64,000 bases of DNA from DASVBE01 sp963770375 (GCA_963770375.1 CAVYPM010000022.1:124001-188000); one strand, 5' to 3'. Positions 42,369 through 51,114 are shown, numbered from the stretch's first letter. Translations and numbers: made by a program. Notes: generated by a model not told the origin, from the sequence alone.

Positions 42369-42786
42369 TCCTCACTCCAGACGGTCCCCCTACCCAGGTC
42401 GCGCGGACAGGGCTACCGGGCTCGCGACCTCTGACCTGCCTGAAATTAGGCGATGCAGCGTCGTTGCACAAACATCTCTGCTGAATTACCGCGTGTCGGC
42501 AAGCAATCACCGGGAGGCACCGGGCGGTCCGGCGGGCCCCGGCGCATGGCCCGCGGGCCAAATTGAATCGGGTTATATTACCGCTCGCCCGGCGCATTTA
42601 GCTGATCAAGACCGGCGCCCCGCCCCGTTCCGTGAGCCGCTCCGGACATAGGCGGCAAACAGCAATTCGCCCGGAATTCCCCATCGAGAGGTATACATAG
42701 GGTAATAGGCGAGTAATTCGCCCAGAGGATCCGACAGCCTCCCAGACCGCAACTCAACCCCCAAATCGGGCACCCCGCAGCCCCGC
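42369..42786. promoter_or_regulatory. AT-richer upstream region of hup
   Basis: This noncoding stretch has clearly lower GC than its surroundings, with AATTGAATC, GGTTATATTACC and GAGAGGTATACATAGGG elements. AATTCGCCC occurs twice about 50 bp apart. It most likely holds the hup promoter and control sites, but I cannot choose a single -35/-10 pair. Confidence 0.45.
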
Positions 42787-42852
42787 CCCGTAGCGATCGA
42801 TGTTACGTCGCTTACCTAAGTAGTTAAGCGACGTAACATCGATCGCTACGGG
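42787..42852. repeat. perfect 28-bp inverted repeat with 10-nt loop
   Basis: Arms 42787-42814 and 42825-42852 are exact reverse complements (left arm begins CCCGTAGCGATCGATG, ends CGTCGCTTA); the loop is CCTAAGTAGT. It lies between the divergent hup and pntAA genes, so it ends no annotated transcript. AT content is higher than nearby DNA. It could be a small-RNA terminator, a large operator, or a relic of a mobile element. Confidence 0.85.
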
Positions 42853-43077
42853 TGTGAGGGGCGTGGAGGCTACCTTCTTGTTTCGTCACGCCGCCGGGCG
42901 GGCTGAGGCCAGCCCACCGGGTGGCAAGGTCCATACTGGGGTTGTCACGCAGGCTGGAGCTGGGGTCAGGCTGGTGACGGCGGCTCAGCTCGGCTGGCTG
43001 CTCACCATGAGCCTGCCCAGTGCCGGGAGCCTGCTCAAGACCTGGCACGCCCAGTCCCCGAGTCATGAGGTCCGCCC
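42853..43077. other. upstream region of pntAA
   Basis: 225 bp between the inverted repeat and pntAA. A 75-codon plus-strand open frame here ends on the pntAA start but has no recognisable features and no ribosome binding site. The pntAA GTG is preceded by GAGGTCCGCCC. Confidence 0.4.
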
Positions 43078-44241
43078 GTGAAGGTAGCTGTCATCAAGGA
43101 AGCCGCGCCCTGGGAGCGGCGGGTCGCCCTGGTGCCCGAAGGTGTCGCCAAGCTGTGCGGGGCCGGGCTCGAGGTTCTCACCGAGGCAGGCGCCGGGGAC
43201 CGGTCCTGGCTAGCAGATGAGGCGTACGCCGAGGCCGGGGCGACCGTTCTGGCCAGGGACGAGCTTCTGGCCGCGGCCGACGCGCTGCTGATGGTCGGGC
43301 CGCCGGACGCCAGGGTGACCGCCGCGCTGCGGCCCGGCCAGCTGGTGATCGGCCTGCTGGCCCCGCTGACCAGCCCGGACCTGGTCGCCACGGCGGCCAA
43401 GGCGGGAGTGACCGTGGTCAGCCTGGACCTGCTGCCGCGCACGCTGCCCCGGGCCCAGCCGATGGACGCGCTGTCCTCGCAGGCCAGCATCGCCGGGTAC
43501 AAGGCCGCCGTGCTGGCGGCGGGCGAGTTCGGCCGGTTCTTCCCGCTGCTGATCACCGCGGCCGGCACGGCCCGGCCGGCCAAGGTCCTGGTGCTCGGCG
43601 CCGGGGTGGCCGGCCTGCAGGCGATCGGCACCGCCCGGCGGCTCGGCGCCGTGGTCACCGGGTACGACGTGCGGCCCGCGGCCAAGGCCGAGGTGGAGTC
43701 GCTGGGCGCCACGTTCCTCGAGCTGACCTCGGTGGGCCCGGCCGCGGGCGAGGGCGGGTACGCCCGGGAGCTGACCGGCGAGGAGCGCCAGGCCCAGCAG
43801 GACGAGCTGGCCGGGTACATCGGCCGGCACGACGTGGTGATCACCACCGCGCAGGTGCCGGGCCGGCGGCCGCCCGTACTGGTCAGCGCGGACGCGCTGA
43901 AGGAGATGGCGGCGGGCTCGGTGGTGGTCGACATGGGCGCCAGCGACCTGGGCGGCAACGTGGCCGGCTCGGTGCCGGACCAGACGACCGTGACCGAGAA
44001 CGGGGTCACCGTGATCGGCGCCGGGCGGCTGCCGTCCAGCATGCCCGCGGCGGCCTCGGCGATGTACTCCCGTAACATCAGCTCCCTCCTGCTGTACCTG
44101 GTCAAGGACGGCGAGCTGGCCCTGGACCTGTCCGACGACCTGCAGGCCGGGGTGGTGGTCACCCGCGACGGCAGCGTCGTGCACCCGGCCCTGGCCACGC
44201 CCACGGGAGGTGCTGCCGATGTCGACGGCGCTGCTGACTGA
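43078..44241 (+). CDS. pntAA: proton-translocating NAD(P)+ transhydrogenase subunit alpha part 1
   Basis: 387-aa soluble NAD(H)-binding domain I. MKVAVIKEAAPWERRVALVP, LSSQASIAGYKAAVLAAGEF, nucleotide fold LVLGAGVAGLQAIGTARRLG and VVVDMGASDLGGNVAGS are typical of PntA and alanine-dehydrogenase-like domains. With the next two genes it forms the membrane transhydrogenase coupling proton flow to NADPH formation. Alpha is split in two genes, as in many actinobacteria. Confidence 0.95.
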   Translation: MKVAVIKEAAPWERRVALVPEGVAKLCGAGLEVLTEAGAGDRSWLADEAYAEAGATVLARDELLAAADALLMVGPPDARVTAALRPGQLVIGLLAPLTSPDLVATAAKAGVTVVSLDLLPRTLPRAQPMDALSSQASIAGYKAAVLAAGEFGRFFPLLITAAGTARPAKVLVLGAGVAGLQAIGTARRLGAVVTGYDVRPAAKAEVESLGATFLELTSVGPAAGEGGYARELTGEERQAQQDELAGYIGRHDVVITTAQVPGRRPPVLVSADALKEMAAGSVVVDMGASDLGGNVAGSVPDQTTVTENGVTVIGAGRLPSSMPAAASAMYSRNISSLLLYLVKDGELALDLSDDLQAGVVVTRDGSVVHPALATPTGGAADVDGAAD

Positions 44242-44578
44242 CATCACGATCTTCGTTCTGAGCCTGTGGGTCGGCTTCGAGGTGATCAGCAAGGTGCCCG
44301 CCACCCTGCACACCCCGCTGATGTCCGCGGCGAACTCGATTCACGGCATCGTGCTGGCCGGCGCCATGCTGATCGCGGTGACCGCGGATAACGCGCTGGG
44401 CTACGTGATCGCGTTCATCGCCGCCGCGTTCGCGGCCATGAACGTGGTCGGCGGCTACGTGGTGACCGGCCGGATGCTGAAGATGTTCCGGCGCCGGGCC
44501 GTCCCGGCGGCGGCCCCCGCCGACGGCAGCCAGCCCGCGGTAAGCGCGGCGGCGCGGCAGAACGGCTCTGGCTCATGA
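44219..44578 (+). CDS. pntAB: proton-translocating NAD(P)+ transhydrogenase subunit alpha part 2
   Basis: 119-aa membrane part with three or four helices: TDITIFVLSLWVGFEVISKV, NSIHGIVLAGAMLIAVTA, GYVIAFIAAAFAAMNVVGGY, then VTGRMLKMFRRR and an Ala/Ser tail. The ATG with GGGAGG upstream is inside the end of pntAA (23-nt overlap); the stop overlaps pntB by 4 nt. Tight overlap implies fixed stoichiometry. Confidence 0.95.
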   Translation: MSTALLTDITIFVLSLWVGFEVISKVPATLHTPLMSAANSIHGIVLAGAMLIAVTADNALGYVIAFIAAAFAAMNVVGGYVVTGRMLKMFRRRAVPAAAPADGSQPAVSAAARQNGSGS

Positions 44579-45987
44579 CCGGGTTCGACACCGCGATCCA
44601 GCTCATCTACGTCGCCGCGGCGTCCGCATTTGTGCTCGGCCTGCACCTGATGAACACCCCGGCCACGGCCCGGCGCGGCAACCAGGTCTCGGTGGCCGGG
44701 ATGGTCGCGGCGCTGGCCGCCACGCTGGCGCTGATCATCCACACCGGGGCGATCTCGGCCACCGGCTGGATCGTGATGATCGCCGGCGCGCTGGTCGGCG
44801 GCGGGGCCGGGCTGTACTCCGCCCGGACCGTCCAGATGACCGCGATGCCGCAGCTGGTCAGCGTGTTCAACGCGGTCGGCGGCGGGGCCGCGGCGCTGGT
44901 CGGCATCCACGACTACATGCGCCTGGCCGGCGGTGGGCAGGGCGTGGCGGGCTGGATCACGATCACCACCGTGCTCGACGTGATCATCGGCGCGGTGACG
45001 TTCTCCGGGTCGATCGTGGCCGCGGGCAAGCTGCAGGGCGTGATCACCTCCGCGCCGGTCAGTTTTCCGGGCGCGCGGGCGGTCAACGTGGCGCTGGCCG
45101 TGGTGGCGCTCGGCGTGGGCGGCTACCTGATCGGCACGCCCAGCGTCGCGCTGCTCAGCGTGATCATCGTGGTGTCGCTGGTGTTCGGCGTGTCGATGGT
45201 GATGCCGATCGGCGGCGCCGACATGCCCGTGGTGATCTCCCTGCTGAACGCGTTCACCGGCACGGCCGTGGCGATGGCCGGGTTCGTGATCGACAACTGG
45301 GCGATGATCATCGCGGGCGCGCTGGTCGGCGCGTCCGGCGGGATCCTGACGAAGCTGATGGCCGACGCGATGAACCGGTCGATCGGCAACATCATCGTGG
45401 GCGGATTCGGCACCGGCGACAGCGCGGTGGCCGCGCTGCCCGGCGCCAGCGCCGGGGTGCGCGCGATCGAGGCCGACGACGCCGCGATCCAGCTCGCCTA
45501 CGCGGCCAAGGTGATCATCGTGCCCGGCTACGGGCTGGCCGCCGCGCAGGCTCAGCACGCCGTGGCCGAGCTGGCCGACGTGCTGGAATCGCGCGGGGTC
45601 GAGGTCAGCTACGCCATCCACCCGGTCGCGGGCCGGATGCCGGGCCACATGAACGTGCTGCTGGCCGAGGCCAACGTGCCGTACCCGCAGCTCAAGGAGA
45701 TGGACGAGATCAACCCGGAGTTCGCGCGGACCGACGTGGCCCTGGTCATCGGGGCCAACGACGTGACGAACCCGGCGGCGCGCCGCCCGGGCACGGCGAT
45801 TTCCGGGATGCCGATCCTGGACGTGGACCAGGCGAAGAACATCATCGTGATCAAGCGGTCGATGGGCCAGGGGTACGCCGGGATCGACAACGAGCTCTAC
45901 GTCAACCCGAAGACCTCGATGTACTTCGCCGACGCCAAGAAGGCGCTGGCCGGGCTGACCAGCGCGGTCAAGACGCTGGTGGGATGA
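44575..45987 (+). CDS. pntB: proton-translocating NAD(P)+ transhydrogenase subunit beta
   Basis: 470 aa. About eight membrane helices (domain II) followed by the NADP(H)-binding domain III: VIIVPGYGLAAAQAQHAVAE, HPVAGRMPGHMNVLLAEANV, LVIGANDVTNPAARR, and VIKRSMGQGYAGIDNELYV. All family motifs for NADP binding are present. Confidence 0.97.
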   Translation: MTGFDTAIQLIYVAAASAFVLGLHLMNTPATARRGNQVSVAGMVAALAATLALIIHTGAISATGWIVMIAGALVGGGAGLYSARTVQMTAMPQLVSVFNAVGGGAAALVGIHDYMRLAGGGQGVAGWITITTVLDVIIGAVTFSGSIVAAGKLQGVITSAPVSFPGARAVNVALAVVALGVGGYLIGTPSVALLSVIIVVSLVFGVSMVMPIGGADMPVVISLLNAFTGTAVAMAGFVIDNWAMIIAGALVGASGGILTKLMADAMNRSIGNIIVGGFGTGDSAVAALPGASAGVRAIEADDAAIQLAYAAKVIIVPGYGLAAAQAQHAVAELADVLESRGVEVSYAIHPVAGRMPGHMNVLLAEANVPYPQLKEMDEINPEFARTDVALVIGANDVTNPAARRPGTAISGMPILDVDQAKNIIVIKRSMGQGYAGIDNELYVNPKTSMYFADAKKALAGLTSAVKTLVG

Positions 45988-45993
45988 GCCCCG

Positions 45994-47025
45994 GTGAGCA
46001 CCCGCGAGGCGGACGTCGAGGTGGGGACTGCTTCCGTAACTCTTCCTGGGCCCTCAGCTGACGGCGGTGCTGAGCTTTCCCCGGCGCGCATCGCCCGGGT
46101 CGGCGAGATAACCGTGCGGCGGCTGCTGCCGCTGCGGCGGCGGCGGTCGGTCGGGCCGTGGTGCTTTATTGATCATTACGGGCCGGTGGCGGTCGACGGC
46201 ACCGCCGGGATGGATGTCCCGCCGCACCCGCACATCGGGCTGCAGACGGTGACCTGGCTGATCTCCGGCGAGGTGCTGCACCGCGACAGCCTGGGCAGCG
46301 AGCAGCTGATCCGGCCCGGGCAGCTGAACCTGATGACCGCGGGCCGCGGGCTCGCGCACGCCGAGGAGTCGCTGCGCGGCCGTGAGGCCGACCCGCGCAA
46401 CCTGCCCGCGCGCAGCCCGGACCTGCACGGCGTGCAGCTGTGGACGGCACTGCCGGACGCCAGCCGGCAGGTGGCCCCGGCCTTCGAGCACCACGCCGAG
46501 CTGCCGGTGTTCGGGTCCGGCGGGCTGCGGGTGACCGTGTTCCTCGGCGCACTGGGCCCGGTCAGCTCGCCGGCCACGGTGTTCTGGCCGGGCGTGGGCG
46601 CGGAGATCGCGGCCGGGAGCGGCGCGGCCGAGCTGGGCTCTTCCGGCCCGGCCGGCCCGGAGGCCTCAGGCGTGCTGCCGCTGCCGTCCGGGCACGAGCA
46701 TGTGATGTTTGTCTCAGCCGGGTCGGCACAGGTGGCGGGGACCGTGCTGCGCACTGGCGAGCTGCTGTACCTGCCGCCGGGGCGCGACCAGGTGGCGGTG
46801 TCCGCGCCGGCCGGCAGCCGGCTGTTCCTGCTCGGCGGCCAGCCGCTCGGTGAGGACCTGCTGATGTGGTGGAACTTCGTGGCCCGCACGCCGGAGGAGA
46901 TCGCCGCGGCGACGGCGCGGTGGGCGGACGGCGGGTACGGCACGGTGCCGGGTTACCGTGGCGCACCGCTGGCCGCGCCGGTGCTGGACGCGGCCCGGCT
47001 GCGGCGGCCCGGCTCTTCGCGCTGA
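45994..47025 (+). CDS. pirin family protein
   Basis: 343-aa bicupin, GTG start 6 bp after pntB. The metal-binding cupin is PPHPHIGLQTVTWLISGEVL with HRDSLGSEQLIRPGQLNLMT and GRGLAHAEES. The C-terminal cupin has VMFVSAGSAQVAGTVL and LLGGQPLGED. Pirins bind Fe or other metals; some show quercetinase activity, others affect transcription. It may be co-transcribed with pnt, but no functional link is known. Confidence 0.93.
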   Translation: MSTREADVEVGTASVTLPGPSADGGAELSPARIARVGEITVRRLLPLRRRRSVGPWCFIDHYGPVAVDGTAGMDVPPHPHIGLQTVTWLISGEVLHRDSLGSEQLIRPGQLNLMTAGRGLAHAEESLRGREADPRNLPARSPDLHGVQLWTALPDASRQVAPAFEHHAELPVFGSGGLRVTVFLGALGPVSSPATVFWPGVGAEIAAGSGAAELGSSGPAGPEASGVLPLPSGHEHVMFVSAGSAQVAGTVLRTGELLYLPPGRDQVAVSAPAGSRLFLLGGQPLGEDLLMWWNFVARTPEEIAAATARWADGGYGTVPGYRGAPLAAPVLDAARLRRPGSSR

Positions 47026-47197
47026 GGGCGGCGGCGGTCTGGGCAGCCGGCCGGCTGGGGTTCACTGGGCGGTTGCGGGGTAGCAACACCCGGCCTCTGA
47101 GGTTATCTTTATAAAAACAGTCGGCTTAGTAGGCATTCTGGGTTCTCGGCCCGACCCGGGCCTTTTCCCTCCCCTCCCCTCACCGCAAGGAGCTGTG

Positions 47198-48175
47198 ATG
47201 GCGCTGCCCGATTTCTTCGTGGCCGGAGCGCCGAAGGCAGGATCGACCGCGTTGCACGCGGCCCTGGCCCGGCACCCGTCGCTGTTCATGTCCGCGGTCA
47301 AGGAACCCAAGTTCTTCCTGACCGACGGCCCGCCACCGGACAAGGGCGGGCCCGGGGACGCCCGGACCTACCGGGAGCACGTGTGGCGGCGGGCGGACTA
47401 CGAGGCGCTGTTCGCCCCGGGCACAGCCGGCCAGCTGCGCGGCGAGTCGACCCCGTTCTACCTGTACGACCGGCCCGCCCAGGCGCGGATCAAGGCTCTG
47501 CTACCGGACGCGAAGCTGATCGCGATCCTGCGTGACCCGATCGAGCGGGCGCACTCGAACTGGGCCCACCTGTGGTCGGCCGGGCTCGACCCGGTCGACG
47601 ACTTCGTCCGGGCCTGCGCCGAGGAGCCGCGCCGGATCGAGGCGGGCTGGGCGGACTTCTGGCACTACACCGCGCTGGGCCGGTACGGCGAGCAGCTCGA
47701 GCACCTGTACCAGCTGTTCCCCCGGGAGCAGGTGCACGTATTCCGCTACCGGACGCTGCTCGAGCGCCCCGCGGAAGTGCTGGACGGGATCTGCGGGTTC
47801 CTCGGCGTGCCCCGGAGCGTGGTCACCGAGGTCCCGCGGGAGAACGTGACCGCGCACCCGGCGCTGACGCTGCGCCACCGGGCCCTGCGGCTGGGCGCCA
47901 CCGCCGCCCACCGGCTGCCCGGCCGGGCCGGGGTGGCCGCGGCGGACGTGCTGGAGCGGCGGCTTCAGCGGGACGCGCCGCCGCGGCAGCCGCTGACCTG
48001 GGAGCAGCGCCAGGCGCTGATCCCCGCGTTCGAGGCGGACATCCGGCGGCTGGAGCGGATCACCGGGGAGAGCTTCGGCGACTGGCTGGCGCCGCGGGGC
48101 GACTCCGGCGGCCTGGTCGGGGCCCGGCCGTCCGGCCAGTCCCAGGCCCGCAACGGCCAGCCCCGGGCCTACTGA
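47198..48175 (+). CDS. sulfotransferase domain protein
   Basis: 325 aa. The 5'-phosphosulfate loop is FVAGAPKAGSTALHAALARH and the 3'-phosphate motif is LIAILRDPIERAHSNWAHLW. RGESTPFYLYD and VFRYRTLLERPAEVLDGICG are typical of bacterial PAPS-dependent sulfotransferases acting on carbohydrate or natural-product acceptors. The acceptor is unknown. The ATG is preceded by AAGGAGCTGTG. An AT-rich patch (TTATCTTTATAAAAAC) about 90 bp upstream may hold its promoter. A dispersed repeat follows the stop. Confidence 0.9.
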   Translation: MALPDFFVAGAPKAGSTALHAALARHPSLFMSAVKEPKFFLTDGPPPDKGGPGDARTYREHVWRRADYEALFAPGTAGQLRGESTPFYLYDRPAQARIKALLPDAKLIAILRDPIERAHSNWAHLWSAGLDPVDDFVRACAEEPRRIEAGWADFWHYTALGRYGEQLEHLYQLFPREQVHVFRYRTLLERPAEVLDGICGFLGVPRSVVTEVPRENVTAHPALTLRHRALRLGATAAHRLPGRAGVAAADVLERRLQRDAPPRQPLTWEQRQALIPAFEADIRRLERITGESFGDWLAPRGDSGGLVGARPSGQSQARNGQPRAY

Positions 48176-48227
48176 CCGGCCGGGCCGCCGCGGCGCCGGC
48201 CAGCGGCGCGGCCAGCTCCGCGCCGGC

Positions 48228-48334
48228 GGCCGCGGCGCTGTTTTCCCGGTGAGCGGCCGGCGCTCCCCTTGTTCGGCGAGCGGCGCTCGCCGGGAAGGCA
48301 GCGCGCATAGCGGCCCCCCGCGAGCCAGCAAGCA
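48228..48334. repeat. dispersed hairpin repeat, copy A
   Basis: About 107 bp that match 50756-50860 closely. It contains TTCCCGGTGAGCG and, 30 bp on, CGCTCGCCGGGAA, an inverted repeat with one mismatch, followed by a shared stretch GGCAGCGCGCATAGCGGCC. It lies between the convergent sulfotransferase and hydrolase-like genes, so may act as a terminator here. Confidence 0.8.
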
Positions 48335-48341
48335 CTGCCAG

Positions 48342-49052
48342 CTAGCGGAGCTCGGTGACCAGTTCGTGCGCGCCGTCGGCGCGGGTGACCTCGTAGTACC
48401 AGCGCTCGCGGCCGTCGCCGAGGTCCACGATGTCCAGGTAGCGCAGGCCACGGCCGTCCGGCGAGCCGGCCACGCCCGCGGCGCCGGCCGCCTGCAGCGC
48501 GGCCGGGTGCCGGCCGGCGGCCACGCCGGTGCGCTCCTCGTAGTTCTCCGCGGCGGTGGCCCGGCCGTCGTAGTAGGCCAGCACGGACTCGCTGTTCAGG
48601 CGCACCGCGGAGACCCGCACGCCGCGCGCGTCCCACTCGCCGGGCCGCGGCGCCAGCGCGGTGCCGTGCCAGGTCCAGTCCACGCCGTCGGGGCTGGTCG
48701 CGTAGTCGGTGGTCATCCGGTCGGTGTGCGCCGGATCGGTGAGCGGGTGCACCGACGCCCACAGGTGCCACTGGCCGCCGTGGTGGACGATGACCGGGTC
48801 CTTGACCGCGGACCGCTCGTCGCCGGGCAGCACGACCCGGCGGTCGCGGGCGCTGAATCCGGCCGGGTCGCTGGCTTCGAGCAGCTCGACCCGCCAGTGC
48901 TTGGTCCCGGTGGTGGCGCAGCTCAGGTACAGCCGCCAGGTGCCGTCCGGGGTGCGCACCAGCGCGGGCCGCTCCAGCGACTCGGTGCCCATCTCGTCCT
49001 TGCCGATGGTCAGGATCGTCTCGAAGCTGACCCCGTCGGCGGACCTGGCCAC
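48342..49052 (-). CDS. five-bladed beta-propeller glycoside-hydrolase-like protein, start uncertain
   Basis: 236 aa from a GTG. Repeated propeller strands: VARSADGVSFETIL, RPALVRTPDGTWRLYLSCAT, AVKDPVIVHHGGQWHLWASV, TDYATSPDGVDWTWHGTALA, SESVLAYYDGRA and ERWYYEVTRADGAHELVTEL. This is GH43/GH32/GH130-like; the acidic residues at blade starts (VKDP) fit, but substrate is unknown. The frame stays open upstream to about 49247 and encodes a further propeller-like strand (SAVCASDGIYLAYRLRRPIG), yet has no ATG, GTG or TTG. A frame break or unusual start near 49200 is likely. Confidence 0.75.
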   Translation of the reverse strand: MARSADGVSFETILTIGKDEMGTESLERPALVRTPDGTWRLYLSCATTGTKHWRVELLEASDPAGFSARDRRVVLPGDERSAVKDPVIVHHGGQWHLWASVHPLTDPAHTDRMTTDYATSPDGVDWTWHGTALAPRPGEWDARGVRVSAVRLNSESVLAYYDGRATAAENYEERTGVAAGRHPAALQAAGAAGVAGSPDGRGLRYLDIVDLGDGRERWYYEVTRADGAHELVTELR

Positions 49053-49320
49053 CGCGACCGCGTACCCGCGGCCCTCGCCGATCGGGCGGCGCAGCCGGTA
49101 GGCCAGGTAGATGCCGTCGCTGGCACAGACCGCGCTGGGCGCGCCGGCCCACGTTCCCGGCTCGCGGCCGGGCGGGGCTACGGCGACCGCAGCATGGTCA
49201 GGCCGGGGCAGTTCGGCGGTGGCGAGGGCGGTGGCGGTGGCCTGGCCAGGCTTCGTCGATCACAGAGGAACAATAGTGAATGCCGGCCGGCAAAGTGGGC
49301 ACCGCTGCTCCGGGCGCGCC

Positions 49321-50097
49321 TCAGGCCACCGCCTCCGGAACGCGGTCCAGGGTGATGCCGAAGTGGGTGGTGTAGGCAGCGAGCACGGCTTCGTCGGTGG
49401 GCAGGGCGGTCTCGGTGCGGGCGCCGTCCCTGGTCTCGATCAGGGTCCGGCCGCTGAGCGAGACCCGTCCTGACGGGGTGAGCCGGGAGCAGATCGTGGA
49501 CTGCCGGAAGTGCGAGCCCGGCCAGGTCTGCTGCCACCAGCAGGTCGGGGCGAACTCGTCCAGGTCCCTGGCCCGCGTCTCGAGCCGGTACTGCGGCGCG
49601 CCGTCGCGGAGCACGTCCAGGTCCCCGTCGGCGGCCGGGACCAGGCGGAACACGCCGCCTGGGTCGTCCTGGCCGTCCCGGCTCGCGACGTCGAGCGGGT
49701 AGCTGCTGTGGCTGCCGAACCCGACGTCGGCCAGCCAGGTGCCGCCGCCGGGCACGTCGGCCAGCAGGGCCAGGTGGTCGAACGGCGGGCCGAGCTTGCC
49801 GCCTGCGCCGTAGACCCGGGCGGCGACCCGCCGGACGCCGAACCCGAGGGCCTCGAGCAGGAGCGCGAACGCGCCGTTGAGCTCGTAGCAGAAGCCGCCG
49901 CGGTGGCGGCCGACCACCTTGGCCAGCAGGTCGCCGGGGGCCAGCGAGATGGGCTCGCCCAGGTGAATGCTGAGGTTCTCGAACGGCACGGCGAGCAGGT
50001 GCGCGCGGTGCAGCCGGCGTAGCGCGGCGGCGTCCGCGGCCGCGGGCTGCGGCACGCCGATCCGGGTCAGGTAGGCCTCGAGCTGCGCAGGGCTCAC
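49321..50097 (-). CDS. arylamine N-acetyltransferase
   Basis: 258 aa. Transfers acetyl from acetyl-CoA to arylamines or hydrazines; in actinobacteria also linked to sterol breakdown and to amide synthase chemistry. The catalytic triad is complete: Cys70 in HRGGFCYELN, His108 in PFDHLALL and Asp124 in LADVGFG. VPFENLSIHLGEPI is the family N-terminal motif. GTG start. Monocistronic by position. No ansamycin cluster surrounds it, so a general NAT is preferred. Confidence 0.95.
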   Translation of the reverse strand: MSPAQLEAYLTRIGVPQPAAADAAALRRLHRAHLLAVPFENLSIHLGEPISLAPGDLLAKVVGRHRGGFCYELNGAFALLLEALGFGVRRVAARVYGAGGKLGPPFDHLALLADVPGGGTWLADVGFGSHSSYPLDVASRDGQDDPGGVFRLVPAADGDLDVLRDGAPQYRLETRARDLDEFAPTCWWQQTWPGSHFRQSTICSRLTPSGRVSLSGRTLIETRDGARTETALPTDEAVLAAYTTHFGITLDRVPEAVA

Positions 50098-50253
50098 TCA
50101 CTCAGCGTGCGTCATGCCCCGGGGTGGCGGTCAAGCCCGGCCCGCTTGGTTGTCCCGGTTCCGAAGCGGCGCGAGCCGCCCGGTAGCGTCTTTTGACGCG
50201 GCCTGTTGCCGCCGCATGACCGCCTTTCACCCCATCGCCAGGAGGAGACCGAG

Positions 50254-51114
50254 ATGCCTACCCGTACCGCCCGTACCGCGTGGAACGGCAATCTGCTCGA
50301 GGGCTCCGGCCAGGTCGAGCTGACCAGCTCGGGGGTGGGCACCTACGAGGTGTCGTTCCCCAAGCGGGCCGCCGATGACGCAGACGGCACGACCAGCCCG
50401 GAGGAGCTGATCGCGGCCGCGCACTCGGCCTGCTACGCGATGGCGCTGTCCAACGAAATCGCCCAGGCGGGCGGCACGCCCCAGGCACTGGACGTGCAGG
50501 CGGACGTGACGCTCGGCCCGGACCCGGCCGGCGGGTTCCGGATCACCGGGATCAAGCTGACCGTGCGCGCCGAGGTCGACGGCCTGGACGAGGCCGGGTT
50601 CGCGAAGGCCGCCCAGGGGGCCAAGGAGGGCTGCCCGGTGAGCAAGGCCCTGGCCGCGGTGGACATCACGCTGGACGCGGCCCTGGAGAGCTGGACCGGC
50701 CCAGCGACGCGAGCCCCAGCGAGCGGCCGCCGGCGGAGCCCGCCAGCTCGCGGACGGCCGCGGCGCTGTTTTCCCGGCGAGCGGTCGGCGCTCCCTGGTC
50801 CGGCGAGCAGCGCTCGCCGGGAAGGCAGCGCGCATAGCGGCCCTCCGCGAGCCAGCAGCACAGCGGGGCCCCGGGCTGCTGACTTCCCGGGACCCCACCA
50901 CGCCGTCCCCCCGCCGCGGTGCTCTGCTGCCGGAAACGGGCGAATTGCCGCCGTTTCTGTAGAGCATCGCCCGGTCACTGTAGGCAGCGGTCCTGGCCGG
51001 TGTCTGCCCCGGGGCTGTCCGACCTTGTCCGGGCAAAGCAGGCGGATCCCCGCCGGATCGCGTATTATCCGGCCCGGCGGTACGTGCGGTGAGATTTCCC
51101 GGGGAGCTAGATGA
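50254..51114 (+). CDS. OsmC/Ohr family protein with readthrough extension
   Basis: The first 145 residues are a full OsmC-type peroxidase: TAWNGNLLEGSGQVELTSSG, EELIAAAHSACYAMALSNEI with Cys60, and KEGCPVSKALAAVDITLDAA with Cys127. Ribosome binding site GGAGGAG. OsmC proteins normally end at about this point. Here no stop occurs, and the frame continues for about 140 residues through the dispersed repeat and past a hairpin to a TGA that overlaps the next gene's ATG. The extension is Arg/Pro/Ser-rich and has no domain. A mutated stop or a sequence error near 50690 is likely; the core is sure. Confidence 0.88.
   Translation: MPTRTARTAWNGNLLEGSGQVELTSSGVGTYEVSFPKRAADDADGTTSPEELIAAAHSACYAMALSNEIAQAGGTPQALDVQADVTLGPDPAGGFRITGIKLTVRAEVDGLDEAGFAKAAQGAKEGCPVSKALAAVDITLDAALESWTGPATRAPASGRRRSPPARGRPRRCFPGERSALPGPASSARREGSAHSGPPRASSTAGPRAADFPGPHHAVPPPRCSAAGNGRIAAVSVEHRPVTVGSGPGRCLPRGCPTLSGQSRRIPAGSRIIRPGGTCGEISRGAR
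50756..50860. repeat. dispersed hairpin repeat, copy B
   Basis: Close match to copy A at 48228-48334, including perfect 13-bp arms TTCCCGGCGAGCG and CGCTCGCCGGGAA about 30 bp apart and the trailing GCAGCGCGCATAGCGGCC. It sits just beyond the expected end of the OsmC gene. REP- or MITE-like; no target-site duplication is clear. Confidence 0.8.
50933..50957 (+). terminator. hairpin between OsmC and the STAND gene
   Basis: A 7-bp stem GAAACGG / CCGTTTC with an 11-nt loop, followed by TGTAGAG. It may terminate the OsmC transcript, which would fit the view that the OsmC gene truly ends upstream of the repeat. Confidence 0.4.

Noticed and set aside
42854..43081. 75-codon plus-strand frame upstream of pntAA
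   Set aside because: No ribosome binding site, no recognisable features, and it ends on the pntAA start; likely upstream region.
48169..49152. Longer alternative frame across the hydrolase-like gene
   Set aside because: It is Arg/Gly-rich with no propeller motifs; the frame at 48342-49052 has repeated strand motifs.
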